From: Paenarthrobacter aurescens TC1 | GTDB lineage: Bacteria; Actinomycetota; Actinomycetes; Actinomycetales; Micrococcaceae | NCBI GenBank assembly: GCA_000014925.1 | Contig: CP000474.1 | Coordinates: 2,976,001-3,040,000, forward strand | DNA: 64,000 nt | Direction: 5' to 3' | In this document: positions 46,501 to 54,795 of the stretch, in pieces | Layout: every line of letters starts with the position of its first letter | How positions within the stretch are numbered: position 1 is the first letter of the stretch | Notes under the pieces: generated by a model | Database searches by the model: none | The model's input: the letters and a program-made list of their open reading frames with translations, nothing else | What the model was told of the DNA's origin: nothing | Program-made: the position numbers and the translations under genes

Positions 46501-46883
46501 ATGCCTTCGGCCTTTGCCCGCCGGATAACGTCGAAGGCGTACGACGCCCAGGTGCGTGCCGGCGTCGTACTGAGACTGCGGTCCAGCCGCCCTGTGAAGG
46601 TGTCGCGCAAAGCAGCGGCGGCGTGGCGCCCGGGAGCGAGAACGAGAATTTGTTCCGGATCCAGGCCGTCTTCACGAACACGGCGGACTGCGGATTCCAC
46701 GAGCACAGTCGACTTGCCGGTGCCGGGTCCTCCGGGGACAAGGACGGGGCCGCTCCCCTGCGGGAGGGAAACGACTGCGAATTGGTCCGGGGACAAAACG
46801 GGTGCCGCGTAGTGGGTCTCACGCGGCGGGAGCAGGCGGAGGGCTGCCGGTGCTTGGCGGGTTTTGGCAGGAGTGGCGGTCAC
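43527..46883 (-). CDS. adnA: helicase-nuclease AdnA subunit
   Basis: 1118 residues. Walker A GGPGTGKS at 51-58, LILVDDAQESNPAV (motif II, degenerate Asp-Asp-Ala instead of DExQ), and a C-terminal nuclease with GQVDRLEIDPEGRLVIVDLKTG (Asp984, Lys986). The extreme C-terminus carries C-x5-C-x2-C (Cys1101, 1107, 1110) after a His/Gly-rich stretch, a possible metal site. GTG start overlaps the upstream stop by 4 nt. AdnA is the second motor/nuclease subunit in the AdnAB complex; the altered motif II suggests its motor is the weaker one, in line with what is known in mycobacteria. Confidence 0.92.
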   Translation of the reverse strand: MTATPAKTRQAPAALRLLPPRETHYAAPVLSPDQFAVVSLPQGSGPVLVPGGPGTGKSTVLVESAVRRVREDGLDPEQILVLAPGRHAAAALRDTFTGRLDRSLSTTPARTWASYAFDVIRRAKAEGILPLTRPPKLLSGPEQDLIIKELLEGHSRPGFQLPWPEDLTAALPTRGFRHEIRQLFDRIIESGRTAEDLVGLAYECGRPDWMAAAELYSEYRDVLDLRMPEAFDPAGIITTARQIFQDSPEFLAAERQRLQLILVDDAQESNPAVFELLADIGEGKDVVVTYSPDTVVQGFRGARPDLVSELPSLLGGTQQKVLERPLSVTHRHTPEVAEAWTRVAGRISQRSGGQLARQMEQPQRPEGTGQATTSDHGRVEGHVLPSAVHELRYVAQRILEAQLRESREFSDIAVIVRNGGQISQLQRYLSGQGIPVRVPVADSAVRDEVAVRPLLEAFAIVLDPGKLTPETAVSLLTSRIGGATAIELRRLRQSLRREELSGGGGRSSDALLVEALLQPGALASLGIEGSSARRLARMIAAGTAAAAEPGANAESVLWALWHATGLSSRWTETALEGGNAGARADRDLDAMMALFHTAERFVDQLPGSGPEQFLDYLLNQELPMDTLAARAQLEACVEIMTPASAAGREWPVVIVAGLQEGVWPNTRLRGELLGSTVYADAVEHGVDYALKRGPLSRLRDIRYDELRSFSTAVSRAREVLICTAVSSEDEQPSAFLDYVAPLGSGEYKRDYTPVDRPMTLRALVAELRQHAQSEDAGTGINGTAHEAARILARLAGTEPAVPGAHPDSWWGLAALSSYEAVVPAGGTVSVSPSKVEAVHKSPLDWFVQAAGGEAATDFARSLGTLVHSIAQELPDASGAEYVAELVRRWPTLGMKDNWEGKLDFQRAELMVRKLAQYVLIMRSEGRSLLAVEHDFEVQLPDIAVNAGGTGDPHAPDEEAVRHAVLRGQVDRLEIDPEGRLVIVDLKTGKRQPGKAEVAKHPQLGAYQAAVLRGAFLDAGTREETNDAGSLAGSGHGFVPGGAVLAQLGTKTKSPAVQQQDPLDSTDNWAESLVNEAAALMAGATFEARHDPGKGGHGGHGCRLPDICPLCARGKQVTE

Positions 46884-47296
46884 ACAGTCATTTCATCATC
46901 GGGCACCGACAATTTATGGAGTTGACGCTCCAACTGGTCAGAGATCACATCAAGTTGGTCAAAGTCAGGTTCTGTAGGCGCCCATCGGGCGGCTGTCAGA
47001 TCGACGCGCCAACGGCCTTCACCCGTCCTCAGGAATGCCTCGTAGGCGCCGTGCAGCGGAGTGGATTCTTCCAGGTAGTGCCGCAAGGCGTCTGCTTCAT
47101 GACCGGTAGGCGCTTCCCCGCTTGCCCGCAGGACACGCCACCATGCGACGGAGCTGCCGTAGTGGCTCATCACAGTCCCAACCTGCCGTGGACCGCCGGC
47201 TCCAAGAAGCTCTGCGACGTCACCATAGGCGACCGCCGAACCCGATGGAACAAGGTCCACAACGGCCAGAACAGCCTTCACGTACTCCATCCGCAT
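46880..47296 (-). CDS. alkyltransferase-like (ATL) DNA-binding protein, MGMT family
   Basis: 138 residues of the O6-alkylguanine-DNA alkyltransferase fold. The HTH segment (VPSGSAVAYGDVAELLGAGGPRQVGTVMSH) is kept, but the active-site PCHR is replaced by AWWR, so no Cys is available for alkyl transfer. ATL proteins bind O6-alkylguanine and recruit nucleotide excision repair. The stop overlaps the adnA GTG by 4 nt, tying it to the AdnAB operon. Confidence 0.9.
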   Translation of the reverse strand: MRMEYVKAVLAVVDLVPSGSAVAYGDVAELLGAGGPRQVGTVMSHYGSSVAWWRVLRASGEAPTGHEADALRHYLEESTPLHGAYEAFLRTGEGRWRVDLTAARWAPTEPDFDQLDVISDQLERQLHKLSVPDDEMTV

Positions 47297-47362
47297 GTGT
47301 TCAGCGTAACGGCAGGAGTGTCGTGCCCAAAGAGTGTCGGACCCAGCCGGTAGCTTGAAGAC

Positions 47363-48073
47363 ATGAGTTCCTGGAATACCCTCTCCCGTGCCGCATTCGA
47401 CCTCGAGACCACCGGAAAGAACTCGCGGTCAGCGCGGATCGTCACCGCTTCCATCACAGTTGTGGATGCTCACGGGGGGCTCATCGCAGAGCACGAGTGG
47501 TTGGCAGATCCCGGTGTGGAGATTCCGCTCGAAGCCAGCGAGGTGCACGGCGTAACCACAGAGAAGGCCCGCGCCGAAGGCCGCCCGGCAGCAGAGGTCA
47601 CACGCGAAGTCGCCGGGGTACTCCAAGGACTGTTCGACGACGGCACTCCCGTCATTGCTTTCAACGCCAGTTACGATTTCACCGTGTTGGCGGCGGAGTC
47701 TGCCCGCTACGGCGTTCCCCAACTGAGCCGCTTCCCCGTGCTGGATCCGTATGTCATGAACAAGCAAATGGACCGGTACCGCAAGGGGAAGCGCACCCTC
47801 ACCGCTTTGTGCGAGGAATACGGCGTGGACCTGACAAACGCACATACCTCCGCGGCGGATGCGCTCGCTACGCTCCGCGTTCTGGATGCCATGGCCGGCA
47901 AGTTCCCCAAGTTGCAGATGCCTGCGTCCACGCTGCATCAGCTGCAAGTAGACTGGGCGGCGTCCCAGGCTGCTGATTTCCAGCAGTACTTGCGCCGGAG
48001 CAAGCCCACCGCCGTCATCGAGGGTGAGTGGCCGGTTCTGCCGCCTGAGGATGCCAGCCGGGGCGGCTTCTAG
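47363..48073 (+). CDS. DnaQ-type 3'-5' exonuclease
   Basis: 236 residues of the DEDDh class: AAFDLETTG (ExoI), FNASYDFTVL (ExoII) and HTSAADALAT (ExoIII, His five residues before the last Asp). Close to the exonuclease domain of DNA polymerase III epsilon, but free-standing as in actinobacterial repair exonucleases. ATG start; TAGCTT lies just upstream so the transcript may be leaderless. Divergent from the ATL-adnAB operon. Confidence 0.88.
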   Translation: MSSWNTLSRAAFDLETTGKNSRSARIVTASITVVDAHGGLIAEHEWLADPGVEIPLEASEVHGVTTEKARAEGRPAAEVTREVAGVLQGLFDDGTPVIAFNASYDFTVLAAESARYGVPQLSRFPVLDPYVMNKQMDRYRKGKRTLTALCEEYGVDLTNAHTSAADALATLRVLDAMAGKFPKLQMPASTLHQLQVDWAASQAADFQQYLRRSKPTAVIEGEWPVLPPEDASRGGF

Positions 48074-48396
48074 AACAGGAAGCACGCCAAGCGTTACTTT
48101 TTGCGACGCAAGTCACAACGAATTCGGGAACCCAAAATGTGGGACTGGCCGCGCGGAGATTCCACGCGAAGCTTCTCTGCCGGAATAGTCCGGAGTCCAG
48201 CCAGCGTTTGGCGGGAACTTTGTTCGGTTAATTCGAGTGCTGGCAGTCACTTCTTCGATTCACAGCGCGCTACTGGGCTGGTGACATAATTAAGTTTGGC
48301 GGGTTGAAGTCTGCTAGGGCAGCCAACCATTGTTCTGCTGCCGCATTCCCCGCCCACCGCGAAACGTCTCCGTTACCCGATGAAAGTGATTTCTTC
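48074..48396 (+). other. 323-bp intergenic region before the amino-acid ABC operon
   Basis: No gene seen. CATAAT at 48285-48290 could be a -10 box without a good -35. A 6-bp stem (48318-48323 with 48337-48342) lies in the probable leader. AT content rises around 48220-48295. Confidence 0.4.
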
Positions 48397-49347
48397 ATGA
48401 AATTCAAAGCCCCTAAGTGGCTGTCTGTTGCCCCCGTGGCCGCAGCCCTGGTGATTTCCCTGGCAGCATGCGGCGGAGGAACCTCCGAGCCCAGCGGCTC
48501 GCCCACCGACGCCCTCGCCGGCAGCGACCAGAAATCGCTGGACACGTTTACCACCGCTGACGTTACGGCGCTGGATCAGATCGACAAGTCCAAGCTGGGC
48601 CTCATCACCGACGGCACCCTGCGCGTGGGCACCCTTTCCGATGCCCCGCCGAACATTTTCATTGATCCGTCCGGTAACTTCACCGGTTACGACAACGAAC
48701 TCCTGCGCGCCATTGGTGACAAGCTGGGCCTCAAGGTCGAGTTCGCGTCCACCGACTTCTCGGCGCTTCTGTCCCAGGTGGGCAACAAGCAGTTCGACGT
48801 CGGATCCTCCTCGATCTCCACCACGGACGCCCGTCGCAAGACAGTCGGCTTCACGAATGGCTACGACTTTGGCTACATGGCGATCGTGACCAAGAGCGAC
48901 TCCAAGGTCACCGGCTTCGCCGACGTCAAGGAAGGCCTCCGCATCGGCGTCGTCCAGGGCACCGTCCAGGATGACTACATGACCAACACCCTGAAGATCG
49001 AGCCTGTCCGTTTCCCTGACTACAACACTGTCTACGGCAACGTCAAGAACGGCCAGATCGACGCTTGGGTTGCACCTTCGCAGCAGGCTGAAGGCCAGGT
49101 CAAGGAAGGCGACAACACCAAGATCGCCGAGAAGGTTGTCAACACCCAGAACTTCACCGCATACGCCGTGAACAAGGACAACCAGCCGCTGATCGACGCC
49201 CTGAACTCCGGTTTGGATGCAGTCATCGCTGACGGCACCTGGGCCAAGCTCACGGCCGAATGGTACAAGGACCGTCCGACTGCCGCCGAGCAGACCCCCC
49301 AGGGCTGGAAGCCGGGCAGCAAGGCCGTCCAGCTCCCCGCCAAGTAA
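48397..49347 (+). CDS. polar amino-acid ABC transporter substrate-binding lipoprotein
   Basis: 316 residues of SBP family 3. Signal peptide MKFKAPKWLSVAPVAAALVI and lipobox SLAAC with Cys25. The fold is marked by GTLRVGTLSDAPPNIFIDPSGNFTGYDNELLRAIGDKLGL and VVQGTVQDDYM. The frame extends upstream to 48304, but the ATG at 48397 gives the proper signal peptide. First gene of a three-gene importer; amino acid not identifiable. Confidence 0.92.
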   Translation: MKFKAPKWLSVAPVAAALVISLAACGGGTSEPSGSPTDALAGSDQKSLDTFTTADVTALDQIDKSKLGLITDGTLRVGTLSDAPPNIFIDPSGNFTGYDNELLRAIGDKLGLKVEFASTDFSALLSQVGNKQFDVGSSSISTTDARRKTVGFTNGYDFGYMAIVTKSDSKVTGFADVKEGLRIGVVQGTVQDDYMTNTLKIEPVRFPDYNTVYGNVKNGQIDAWVAPSQQAEGQVKEGDNTKIAEKVVNTQNFTAYAVNKDNQPLIDALNSGLDAVIADGTWAKLTAEWYKDRPTAAEQTPQGWKPGSKAVQLPAK

Positions 49348-49359
49348 CCAAGGCGTTCC

Positions 49360-50124
49360 ATGGATATCCTCAATCAACTAGCCGAGACCTTCTTTGACTG
49401 GGAGGCAATGGGCGAAGTCATCCCCAAGATGTTCGCCGTCGGCCTGCCCAACACCATCGTCCTGGCCGTCGTCTCGGGCATCATCGGGACCGCGCTCGGG
49501 ATGCTGCTCGCCCTGATGGGGATTTCCCGGAACGCAGCAGCACGGTGGGTAGCCCGCATTTACACGGACATCCTTCGCGGGCTTCCCCCGGTGCTGACCA
49601 TCCTGGTGATCGGATTCGGTTTCGGTCCCATCATTCGCGAGCTTACGGGTTCCACCAGCCCTTACCCCATGGCCATCGCGGCTCTGTCCTTGATGTCCGG
49701 CGCGTACATCGGCGAGATCTTCCGTTCCGGTATCCAGAGCGTGGATAAGGGCCAACTGGAAGCAACCCGCGCCTTGGGGTTCAGCTACGGCTCGTCCATG
49801 CGTCTGGTGGTGGTGCCCCAAGGCATCCGCCGCGTGCTTCCGGCTTTGGTCAACCAGTTCATCGCGTTGATCAAGGAATCGTCGCTGGTGTTCATGCTTG
49901 GCTTGCTGGCAACCGAGCGTGAAATCTTCCAGATCGGCAAGGACGCCGCTGCCAACAGCGGCAACCTGTCGCCGTACGTCGCCGCGGCCATCTTCTATCT
50001 GGCGCTGACCATCCCGCTCACGCACTTTGTGAACTGGATTGATGCACGCATGCGTGCCGGCCGCCCGGAGAAGAAGGAACCGGACGAGGCAGCAGCCGTC
50101 GTTGGAAAAGGAGCCCAAGCATGA
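49360..50124 (+). CDS. amino-acid ABC transporter permease (HisM/GlnP type)
   Basis: 254 residues, about five TM helices, with the EAA motif [34 protein letters not shown]. Single permease gene, so it probably works as a homodimer. It starts 12 nt after the binding-protein stop and overlaps the ATPase start by 4 nt (ATGA). Confidence 0.94.
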   Translation: MDILNQLAETFFDWEAMGEVIPKMFAVGLPNTIVLAVVSGIIGTALGMLLALMGISRNAAARWVARIYTDILRGLPPVLTILVIGFGFGPIIRELTGSTSPYPMAIAALSLMSGAYIGEIFRSGIQSVDKGQLEATRALGFSYGSSMRLVVVPQGIRRVLPALVNQFIALIKESSLVFMLGLLATEREIFQIGKDAAANSGNLSPYVAAAIFYLALTIPLTHFVNWIDARMRAGRPEKKEPDEAAAVVGKGAQA

Positions 50125-50858
50125 GTGAATTCGCATCAGGCACATTGACGGCGAAGAACATCCACTTATCGTTCGGCAGCAATCACGTCTTGCGGGGCAT
50201 CGACCTGCACGTCGAGAAGGGCACCACGGCATCCGTGATCGGCCCGTCCGGCTCGGGCAAGTCAACGCTGCTCCGCGTGATGAACCGACTCATCGAACCC
50301 GACCAGGGCGACATCCTGCTGGATGGAAGATCGGTGCTGAAGGACAACCCGGACGAACTGCGTCGCCGCATCGGCATGGTCTTCCAGCAGTTCAACTTGT
50401 TCCCGCACAAAACGGTGGCCGAGAACATCTCGCTGGCATTGCGCAAAATCCGCGGCATGTCCAAGGAGCAGGCGCGCGATGAGGCCCTGGCCCAGCTGGA
50501 CCTGGTGGGTTTGAAGCACAAGGCGGACTCGCGTCCAGCCAACCTCTCAGGCGGACAGCAGCAGCGTGTGGCAATTGCCCGCGCGCTTGCCATGAAGCCC
50601 GAGGTGATGTTCTTTGACGAAGCTACCTCCGCGCTGGACCCGGAACTCGTCAAGGGCGTGCTTGCCCTCATGACGGACTTGGCCCAAGGAGGCATGACCA
50701 TGGTGGTGGTAACCCACGAAATGGGCTTCTCCCGGAATGTCTCGGACATCGTGACCTTCATGGACGCCGGCGTTGTGGTTGAATCCGGTCCTCCGGAGCA
50801 GCTGTTCACCGATCCCCGGACGGAACGCCTTCAAGGTTTCCTTTCGGACGTCCTCTAA
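50121..50858 (+). CDS. amino-acid ABC transporter ATP-binding protein (GlnQ/HisP type)
   Basis: 245 residues. Walker A GPSGSGKS at about 34-41, Q-loop [10 protein letters not shown], signature LSGGQQQR, Walker [16 protein letters not shown]-loop VVTHEMGF: all typical of polar amino-acid importers. The stop codon lies in the first unit of a 13-bp triple repeat. Confidence 0.95.
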   Translation: MSEFASGTLTAKNIHLSFGSNHVLRGIDLHVEKGTTASVIGPSGSGKSTLLRVMNRLIEPDQGDILLDGRSVLKDNPDELRRRIGMVFQQFNLFPHKTVAENISLALRKIRGMSKEQARDEALAQLDLVGLKHKADSRPANLSGGQQQRVAIARALAMKPEVMFFDEATSALDPELVKGVLALMTDLAQGGMTMVVVTHEMGFSRNVSDIVTFMDAGVVVESGPPEQLFTDPRTERLQGFLSDVL

Positions 50859-50884
50859 GGACGTCCTCTAAGGACGTCCTCTAA
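50846..50884 (+). repeat. three tandem 13-bp units containing stop codons
   Basis: GGACGTCCTCTAA occurs at 50846, 50859 and 50872. The first unit ends the ATPase gene. Because the unit is 13 bp, the three TAA codons fall in three different frames. Confidence 0.95.
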
Positions 50885-50905
50885 GCAGGACAAAGCACAG
50901 GTTGC

Positions 50906-50942
50906 AAAGAACCCCGCCTTCCAAACGAAGGCGGGGTTCTTT
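50906..50942. terminator. strong bidirectional terminator
   Basis: A perfect 16-bp stem from AAAGAACCCCGCCTTC to its complement, loop CAAAC, with A-run and T-run inside the stem ends. It separates the amino-acid transporter (plus) from the convergent NagZ-type gene (minus). Confidence 0.9.
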
Positions 50943-50966
50943 GCTGTGCTCACTGCCTTGGAGCCG

Positions 50967-52241
50967 TTAGTGAGCGGCTTTGACCCGCAGCACTGTCAAC
51001 GCTGCAGCATCCACCTTGGCCCTGAAAGCCGGATCTGACGTAGCCTTCTGCACCACCGCCCGGTGCATGGCCGGAATGCTCGTGGGATCGGCGCACACCA
51101 GCATGGTTCCGCCTGCACCGAAGAAGTTCAGGGCGCGCTCGGCATCGGACCATGCTTCCAGCTGCGCGGCACTGCAGAGATCGTCCGAAAGAACGATCCC
51201 CGTGAAGCCGGCGTCAGCACGGAGCATGGTTTCCATCACGGTGGGTGAGAACGGTGCGATGTTGGCGGCGTCAATCTTGTCGTAGTAAGCATTGGACACC
51301 ATGACCCATTGGGTGCCTGATTTGATGGCCGCGTGGAACGGCTCCAGCGCAGGATCGTTCCGGGTGGTGGCCGTGTCACGGACATCGCTGCTGACATCGG
51401 TGTTGGGAACCACCCGGCCAAGGCCCGGGAAGTGTTTGACTACGGGAGCGACGCCCGCGTCCTTCATGCCATCGGCAAAGGCGTTGCCCAGGAGCGAGAC
51501 GCTGGCAGGGTCATAGCCGTACTCCCGCTGAAAATGGCCGATGGGGGCATTTGACGGGGAAAACTCCGGGCTGGTCACTGTATCAAGGACCGGCGCGAGG
51601 TTCACATTGACGCCTACGCTACGAAGTTCCTTCCCCCACGTTGCAGCATCCGTGCGGAGCTTGGCCGCCCCGGAGGACGCCTGGACCACAGCGGTCGGAA
51701 TAGTGGAGAACCCGGGACCGGACAGAACCTGCACGTATCCTCCTTCTTGGTCCGTCGCCACAAATAGGGGTACCCCACCTGTTGTGGCAGCCGAGACTGT
51801 ACCGGTCAACGACGACACGACAGCTGTAGTCGGGGCAGTTCCAGCCTTGCTGCGTCCGCTGAGGTAAACGTTGCCGGCGTGATACTTCGTCAGTGCTTCC
51901 ATGGTGCCCGGTTCCGCGCCGCTGGCCTTGGCCGCCACCATAAACAGTTGTCCTACCCGCTGCTCAAGGCTGAGCGCTGCGAGTTGCTGCTCCGCAGGTG
52001 ACGGTGTGCTCGGCGCCGGGGCCGGTGCGGCGGAAGGAGGCGGGGAAGGAACGGCAGACGGCGTGGTTGTCGCCGGCGGGGATGTAGGTGTCGGCGAAGA
52101 AGGAGATACAGAAGGCGTCCCCTCCGCCGAGGCCTGGCCGGAGTTGGATGGGCCACTGGAACATCCCGAGGCCGTCACAAGAAGTACTCCGGCGGTGGCA
52201 ATGCTGACACTCAAAGAAGCAATGGACGGGAACTTGCGCAT
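50967..52241 (-). CDS. glycoside hydrolase family 3 lipoprotein (NagZ-type beta-N-acetylhexosaminidase)
   Basis: 424 residues. Signal peptide with lipobox TASGC (Cys27), a Ser/Thr/Pro-rich linker (about 30-85), then a GH3 domain: DQEGGYVQVL, the NagZ mark KHFPGLGR and VLSDDLCSAAQLEAW with the catalytic Asp. It would cleave GlcNAc from peptidoglycan fragments outside the membrane. ATG at 52241 is chosen for the signal peptide; a GTG at 52277 with a TAGGCT box could give a leaderless longer form. Confidence 0.9.
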   Translation of the reverse strand: MRKFPSIASLSVSIATAGVLLVTASGCSSGPSNSGQASAEGTPSVSPSSPTPTSPPATTTPSAVPSPPPSAAPAPAPSTPSPAEQQLAALSLEQRVGQLFMVAAKASGAEPGTMEALTKYHAGNVYLSGRSKAGTAPTTAVVSSLTGTVSAATTGGVPLFVATDQEGGYVQVLSGPGFSTIPTAVVQASSGAAKLRTDAATWGKELRSVGVNVNLAPVLDTVTSPEFSPSNAPIGHFQREYGYDPASVSLLGNAFADGMKDAGVAPVVKHFPGLGRVVPNTDVSSDVRDTATTRNDPALEPFHAAIKSGTQWVMVSNAYYDKIDAANIAPFSPTVMETMLRADAGFTGIVLSDDLCSAAQLEAWSDAERALNFFGAGGTMLVCADPTSIPAMHRAVVQKATSDPAFRAKVDAAALTVLRVKAAH

Positions 52242-52304
52242 GGTAAACCGTGAATTCGTTGGGGGTGGGGTTTCCACCTACGAGCCTACCCCGTGACAAG
52301 CAAC

Positions 52305-52344
52305 GATGCCCCGGACAACTGGTTCAAGCAGGCGCCGGGGCATC
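52305..52344 (-). terminator. hairpin after hemL
   Basis: A 10-bp stem (GATGCCCCGG at 52305-52314 with CCGGGGCATC at 52335-52344) with a 20-base loop lies 8 nt past the hemL stop on the minus strand. No T-run follows, so it may be a weak terminator or an mRNA 3' protector. Confidence 0.5.
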
Positions 52345-52352
52345 ACCAAAAA

Positions 52353-53672
52353 CTAGGCCGATGCGCCCGCTGCGGCCTTCGCTGCTGCAGGGAGGGCATC
52401 GACGATCCTGTTCATCGCTGCGTCGTCATGGGCAGCGGAAAGGAACCAGGCTTCGAAGACCGATGGCGGAAGGTAGACGCCGGAGTCCAGCATGGAGTGG
52501 AAGAACGGGGCGTATCGGAAGCTTTCCTGCCGCTGCGCGTCGTCGTAGTTGTGCACGCCGTGGGCAGAGGTACCAAACGCGACGGAGAACAGGTTGCCTG
52601 CCCGCTGGATGGAGTGGTCCACACCCGCGGCATCAAGGGCAGAGGAGAGCGCGGCGGAGAGTTCCAGGGATCGGGCATCAACGTAGGCGTAGACCTCAGG
52701 AGTTGCGTTCGTCAGCGTTGCGACACCCGCTGCCATGGCCACGGGGTTTCCGGACAGCGTCCCGGCCTGGTAAACCGGGCCGACGGGAGCAAGGTAGTCC
52801 ATGACGTCGGCACGGCCGCCGAGTGCCGCCGTCGGCATTCCGCCGCCGATGACCTTGCCGAACGTGAGCAGGTCCGGAGCCCAGCCTTCCTGGCGGCCGG
52901 TCAGTCCCCAGTAGCCGGCGTAGCCGGTGCGGAAGCCGGTGAGGACTTCGTCGAGGATGAGGAGCGCACCGTGTTCCTTGGTGATGCGGGACAGCCCCGC
53001 GTTGAAGCCCTCACCCGGGGTAACGACGCCCATGTTGGCCGGAGCTGCTTCGGTGATAACGGCAGCAATGTTCTTGCCGTGCGCAGCGAATGCAGCCTCG
53101 ACGGCAGCGAGATCGTTATAGGGCAGGACCAGTGTCTCAGCGGCAGTGGCCTCGGTGACGCCGGCAGAGCCGGGCAGTGCCAACGTGGCGACGCCGGATC
53201 CTGCGGCTGCCAGCAATCCGTCAAGGTGCCCGTGGTAGCAGCCGGCGAACTTGATGATCAGGTTGCGGCCGGTGAAACCACGGGCCAGGCGGACGGCAGT
53301 CATGGTGGCTTCGGTTCCCGTGGACACCATCCGCAAGCGTTCGACGGCGGACACCCGGTCCTTGACGATCGCAGCCAAGTTGGCTTCATCCGGGGTGGAA
53401 GCTCCGAAGGACAAGCCACGGTCCACAGCTGCGTGAACGGCGTCGAGCACGGCGGGGTGGGCGTGGCCCAACAGCGCCGGCCCCCAGGAGCAGACGAGGT
53501 CTACGTATTCCTTACCGTCGGCGTCCGTCAGGTAGGCACCCTTGGCGGACACCATGAACTTCGGAGTACCGCCCACTGACCCGAAGGCCCGAACCGGCGA
53601 GTTGACGCCGCCGGGCATCAGGGACCGGGCGCGGTCGAACAGCTGGTCGGACACAGGGGTGTTTGACGTCAT
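52353..53672 (-). CDS. hemL: glutamate-1-semialdehyde 2,1-aminomutase
   Basis: 439 residues, PLP aminotransferase of the C5 pathway; turns glutamate-1-semialdehyde into 5-aminolevulinate. PLP lysine is Lys273 in [39 protein letters not shown] and DEVLTGFR are family marks. Last gene of the hem cluster, 43 nt after the flavin oxidoreductase. HemA, the preceding enzyme, is at the other end of the cluster. Confidence 0.96.
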   Translation of the reverse strand: MTSNTPVSDQLFDRARSLMPGGVNSPVRAFGSVGGTPKFMVSAKGAYLTDADGKEYVDLVCSWGPALLGHAHPAVLDAVHAAVDRGLSFGASTPDEANLAAIVKDRVSAVERLRMVSTGTEATMTAVRLARGFTGRNLIIKFAGCYHGHLDGLLAAAGSGVATLALPGSAGVTEATAAETLVLPYNDLAAVEAAFAAHGKNIAAVITEAAPANMGVVTPGEGFNAGLSRITKEHGALLILDEVLTGFRTGYAGYWGLTGRQEGWAPDLLTFGKVIGGGMPTAALGGRADVMDYLAPVGPVYQAGTLSGNPVAMAAGVATLTNATPEVYAYVDARSLELSAALSSALDAAGVDHSIQRAGNLFSVAFGTSAHGVHNYDDAQRQESFRYAPFFHSMLDSGVYLPPSVFEAWFLSAAHDDAAMNRIVDALPAAAKAAAGASA

Positions 53673-53715
53673 GGTTCCTATTCTTTCAGTGATTTAAGCT
53701 TGGCCGGGCGCAGTC

Positions 53716-54795
53716 TTATGAGGCGTCGGCCAGCAGCTCAGCAACCCGGGGGGCCACCTCGCTGCCGTAGAGCTCGATGCAGCGCATCATGGATTGATGC
53801 GGCAATGTTCCATTGCTGTATTTGAGGTCGAAGCGGTCCACACCAAGGTTCCGCTTGAGCAAGGCGATTTTCCGGGCAACGGTCTCCGGGGAGCCAACGT
53901 AGAGCGCACCTTCAGGGCCGCACATGGCATCAAACTCTCCGCGATTCCCTGGACCCCAGCCGCGCTCAGAACCTATCCGGTTGCGCTGCTCCAGCCAATG
54001 CGGGAAGAGTTCCTCGCGGGCGGCCTCGTCCGTGTCAGCAATGAACCCCGGTGAGTGCGTTGCGATCTGCCGCATCGGATGGCCGTACTTGGCCATCGCA
54101 TCACGGTACAGCTTGACCAGCGGCGCGAAGCGGCGGGGTTCTCCCCCAATAATGGCGAAGATGATGGGGTAGCCATATTCGGCGCAGCGCAGCACGGACT
54201 CGGGTGTACCGCCTACACCGATCCAAGCCGGCAGCAAGTGGTGCTGCAGTTTGGGGTATACCTGCAGCCCGTTGACGTTGGGACGCGTGCGGCCTTCCCA
54301 ATGAACCGGTTTCTGCGAGCGAACTTTATCGAACAGTTCCAGTTTTTCCTCGAACAGGACTTCGTAGTCCGCCAGGTCCAAACCAAACAGAGGGAACGAC
54401 TCCACGAACGAACCCCTGCCGAGCATTACCTCCGCCCTGCCGTTGGACAACGCATCCACGGTGGCGAAGCGCTGGAAAACCCGGATGGGGTCATCGGAGC
54501 TGAGCACGGTAACGGCCGAGCCAAGGCGAATCCGTGAGGTAACCGCGGCCGCCGCTGCGAGGAAGACTTCAGGTGCGGACACCGCGAAATCGCGCCGGTG
54601 ATGCTCCCCCACCCCAAAGGCATGAAGTCCGACGGCGTCAGCCAGCTTCGCTTCCTGGAGCAGCTCGCGCAGCACGCGCGCATGTTCCTTCGGGTTTCCA
54701 TCGGCGTCCACCCCGGCGTCGCCGAAAGTGTTCAGGCCGAGCAGGATCTCATTGGCCGCCACCGGCGCTGTGGGATCGGCAGGAACAGCGGTCAT
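53716..54795 (-). CDS. LLM-class flavin-dependent oxidoreductase
   Basis: 359 residues, a luciferase-like TIM barrel using FMN or F420: HAFGVGEHHRRDFAVSAPEVFLAAAAAVTSRIRLGSAVTVLSSDDPIRVFQRFATVDALSNGRAEVMLGRGS is the family core (here broken into its known pieces EHHRRD, VTVLSSDDP, GRGSF). Its ATG shares one base with the hemB stop (TGATG), so translation is coupled to the heme genes. No link to heme synthesis is known to me; substrate unknown. Confidence 0.88.
   Translation of the reverse strand: MTAVPADPTAPVAANEILLGLNTFGDAGVDADGNPKEHARVLRELLQEAKLADAVGLHAFGVGEHHRRDFAVSAPEVFLAAAAAVTSRIRLGSAVTVLSSDDPIRVFQRFATVDALSNGRAEVMLGRGSFVESFPLFGLDLADYEVLFEEKLELFDKVRSQKPVHWEGRTRPNVNGLQVYPKLQHHLLPAWIGVGGTPESVLRCAEYGYPIIFAIIGGEPRRFAPLVKLYRDAMAKYGHPMRQIATHSPGFIADTDEAAREELFPHWLEQRNRIGSERGWGPGNRGEFDAMCGPEGALYVGSPETVARKIALLKRNLGVDRFDLKYSNGTLPHQSMMRCIELYGSEVAPRVAELLADAS

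Noticed and set aside
46880..47296. Active O6-methylguanine methyltransferase
   Set aside because: PCHR motif is replaced by AWWR; no acceptor Cys.
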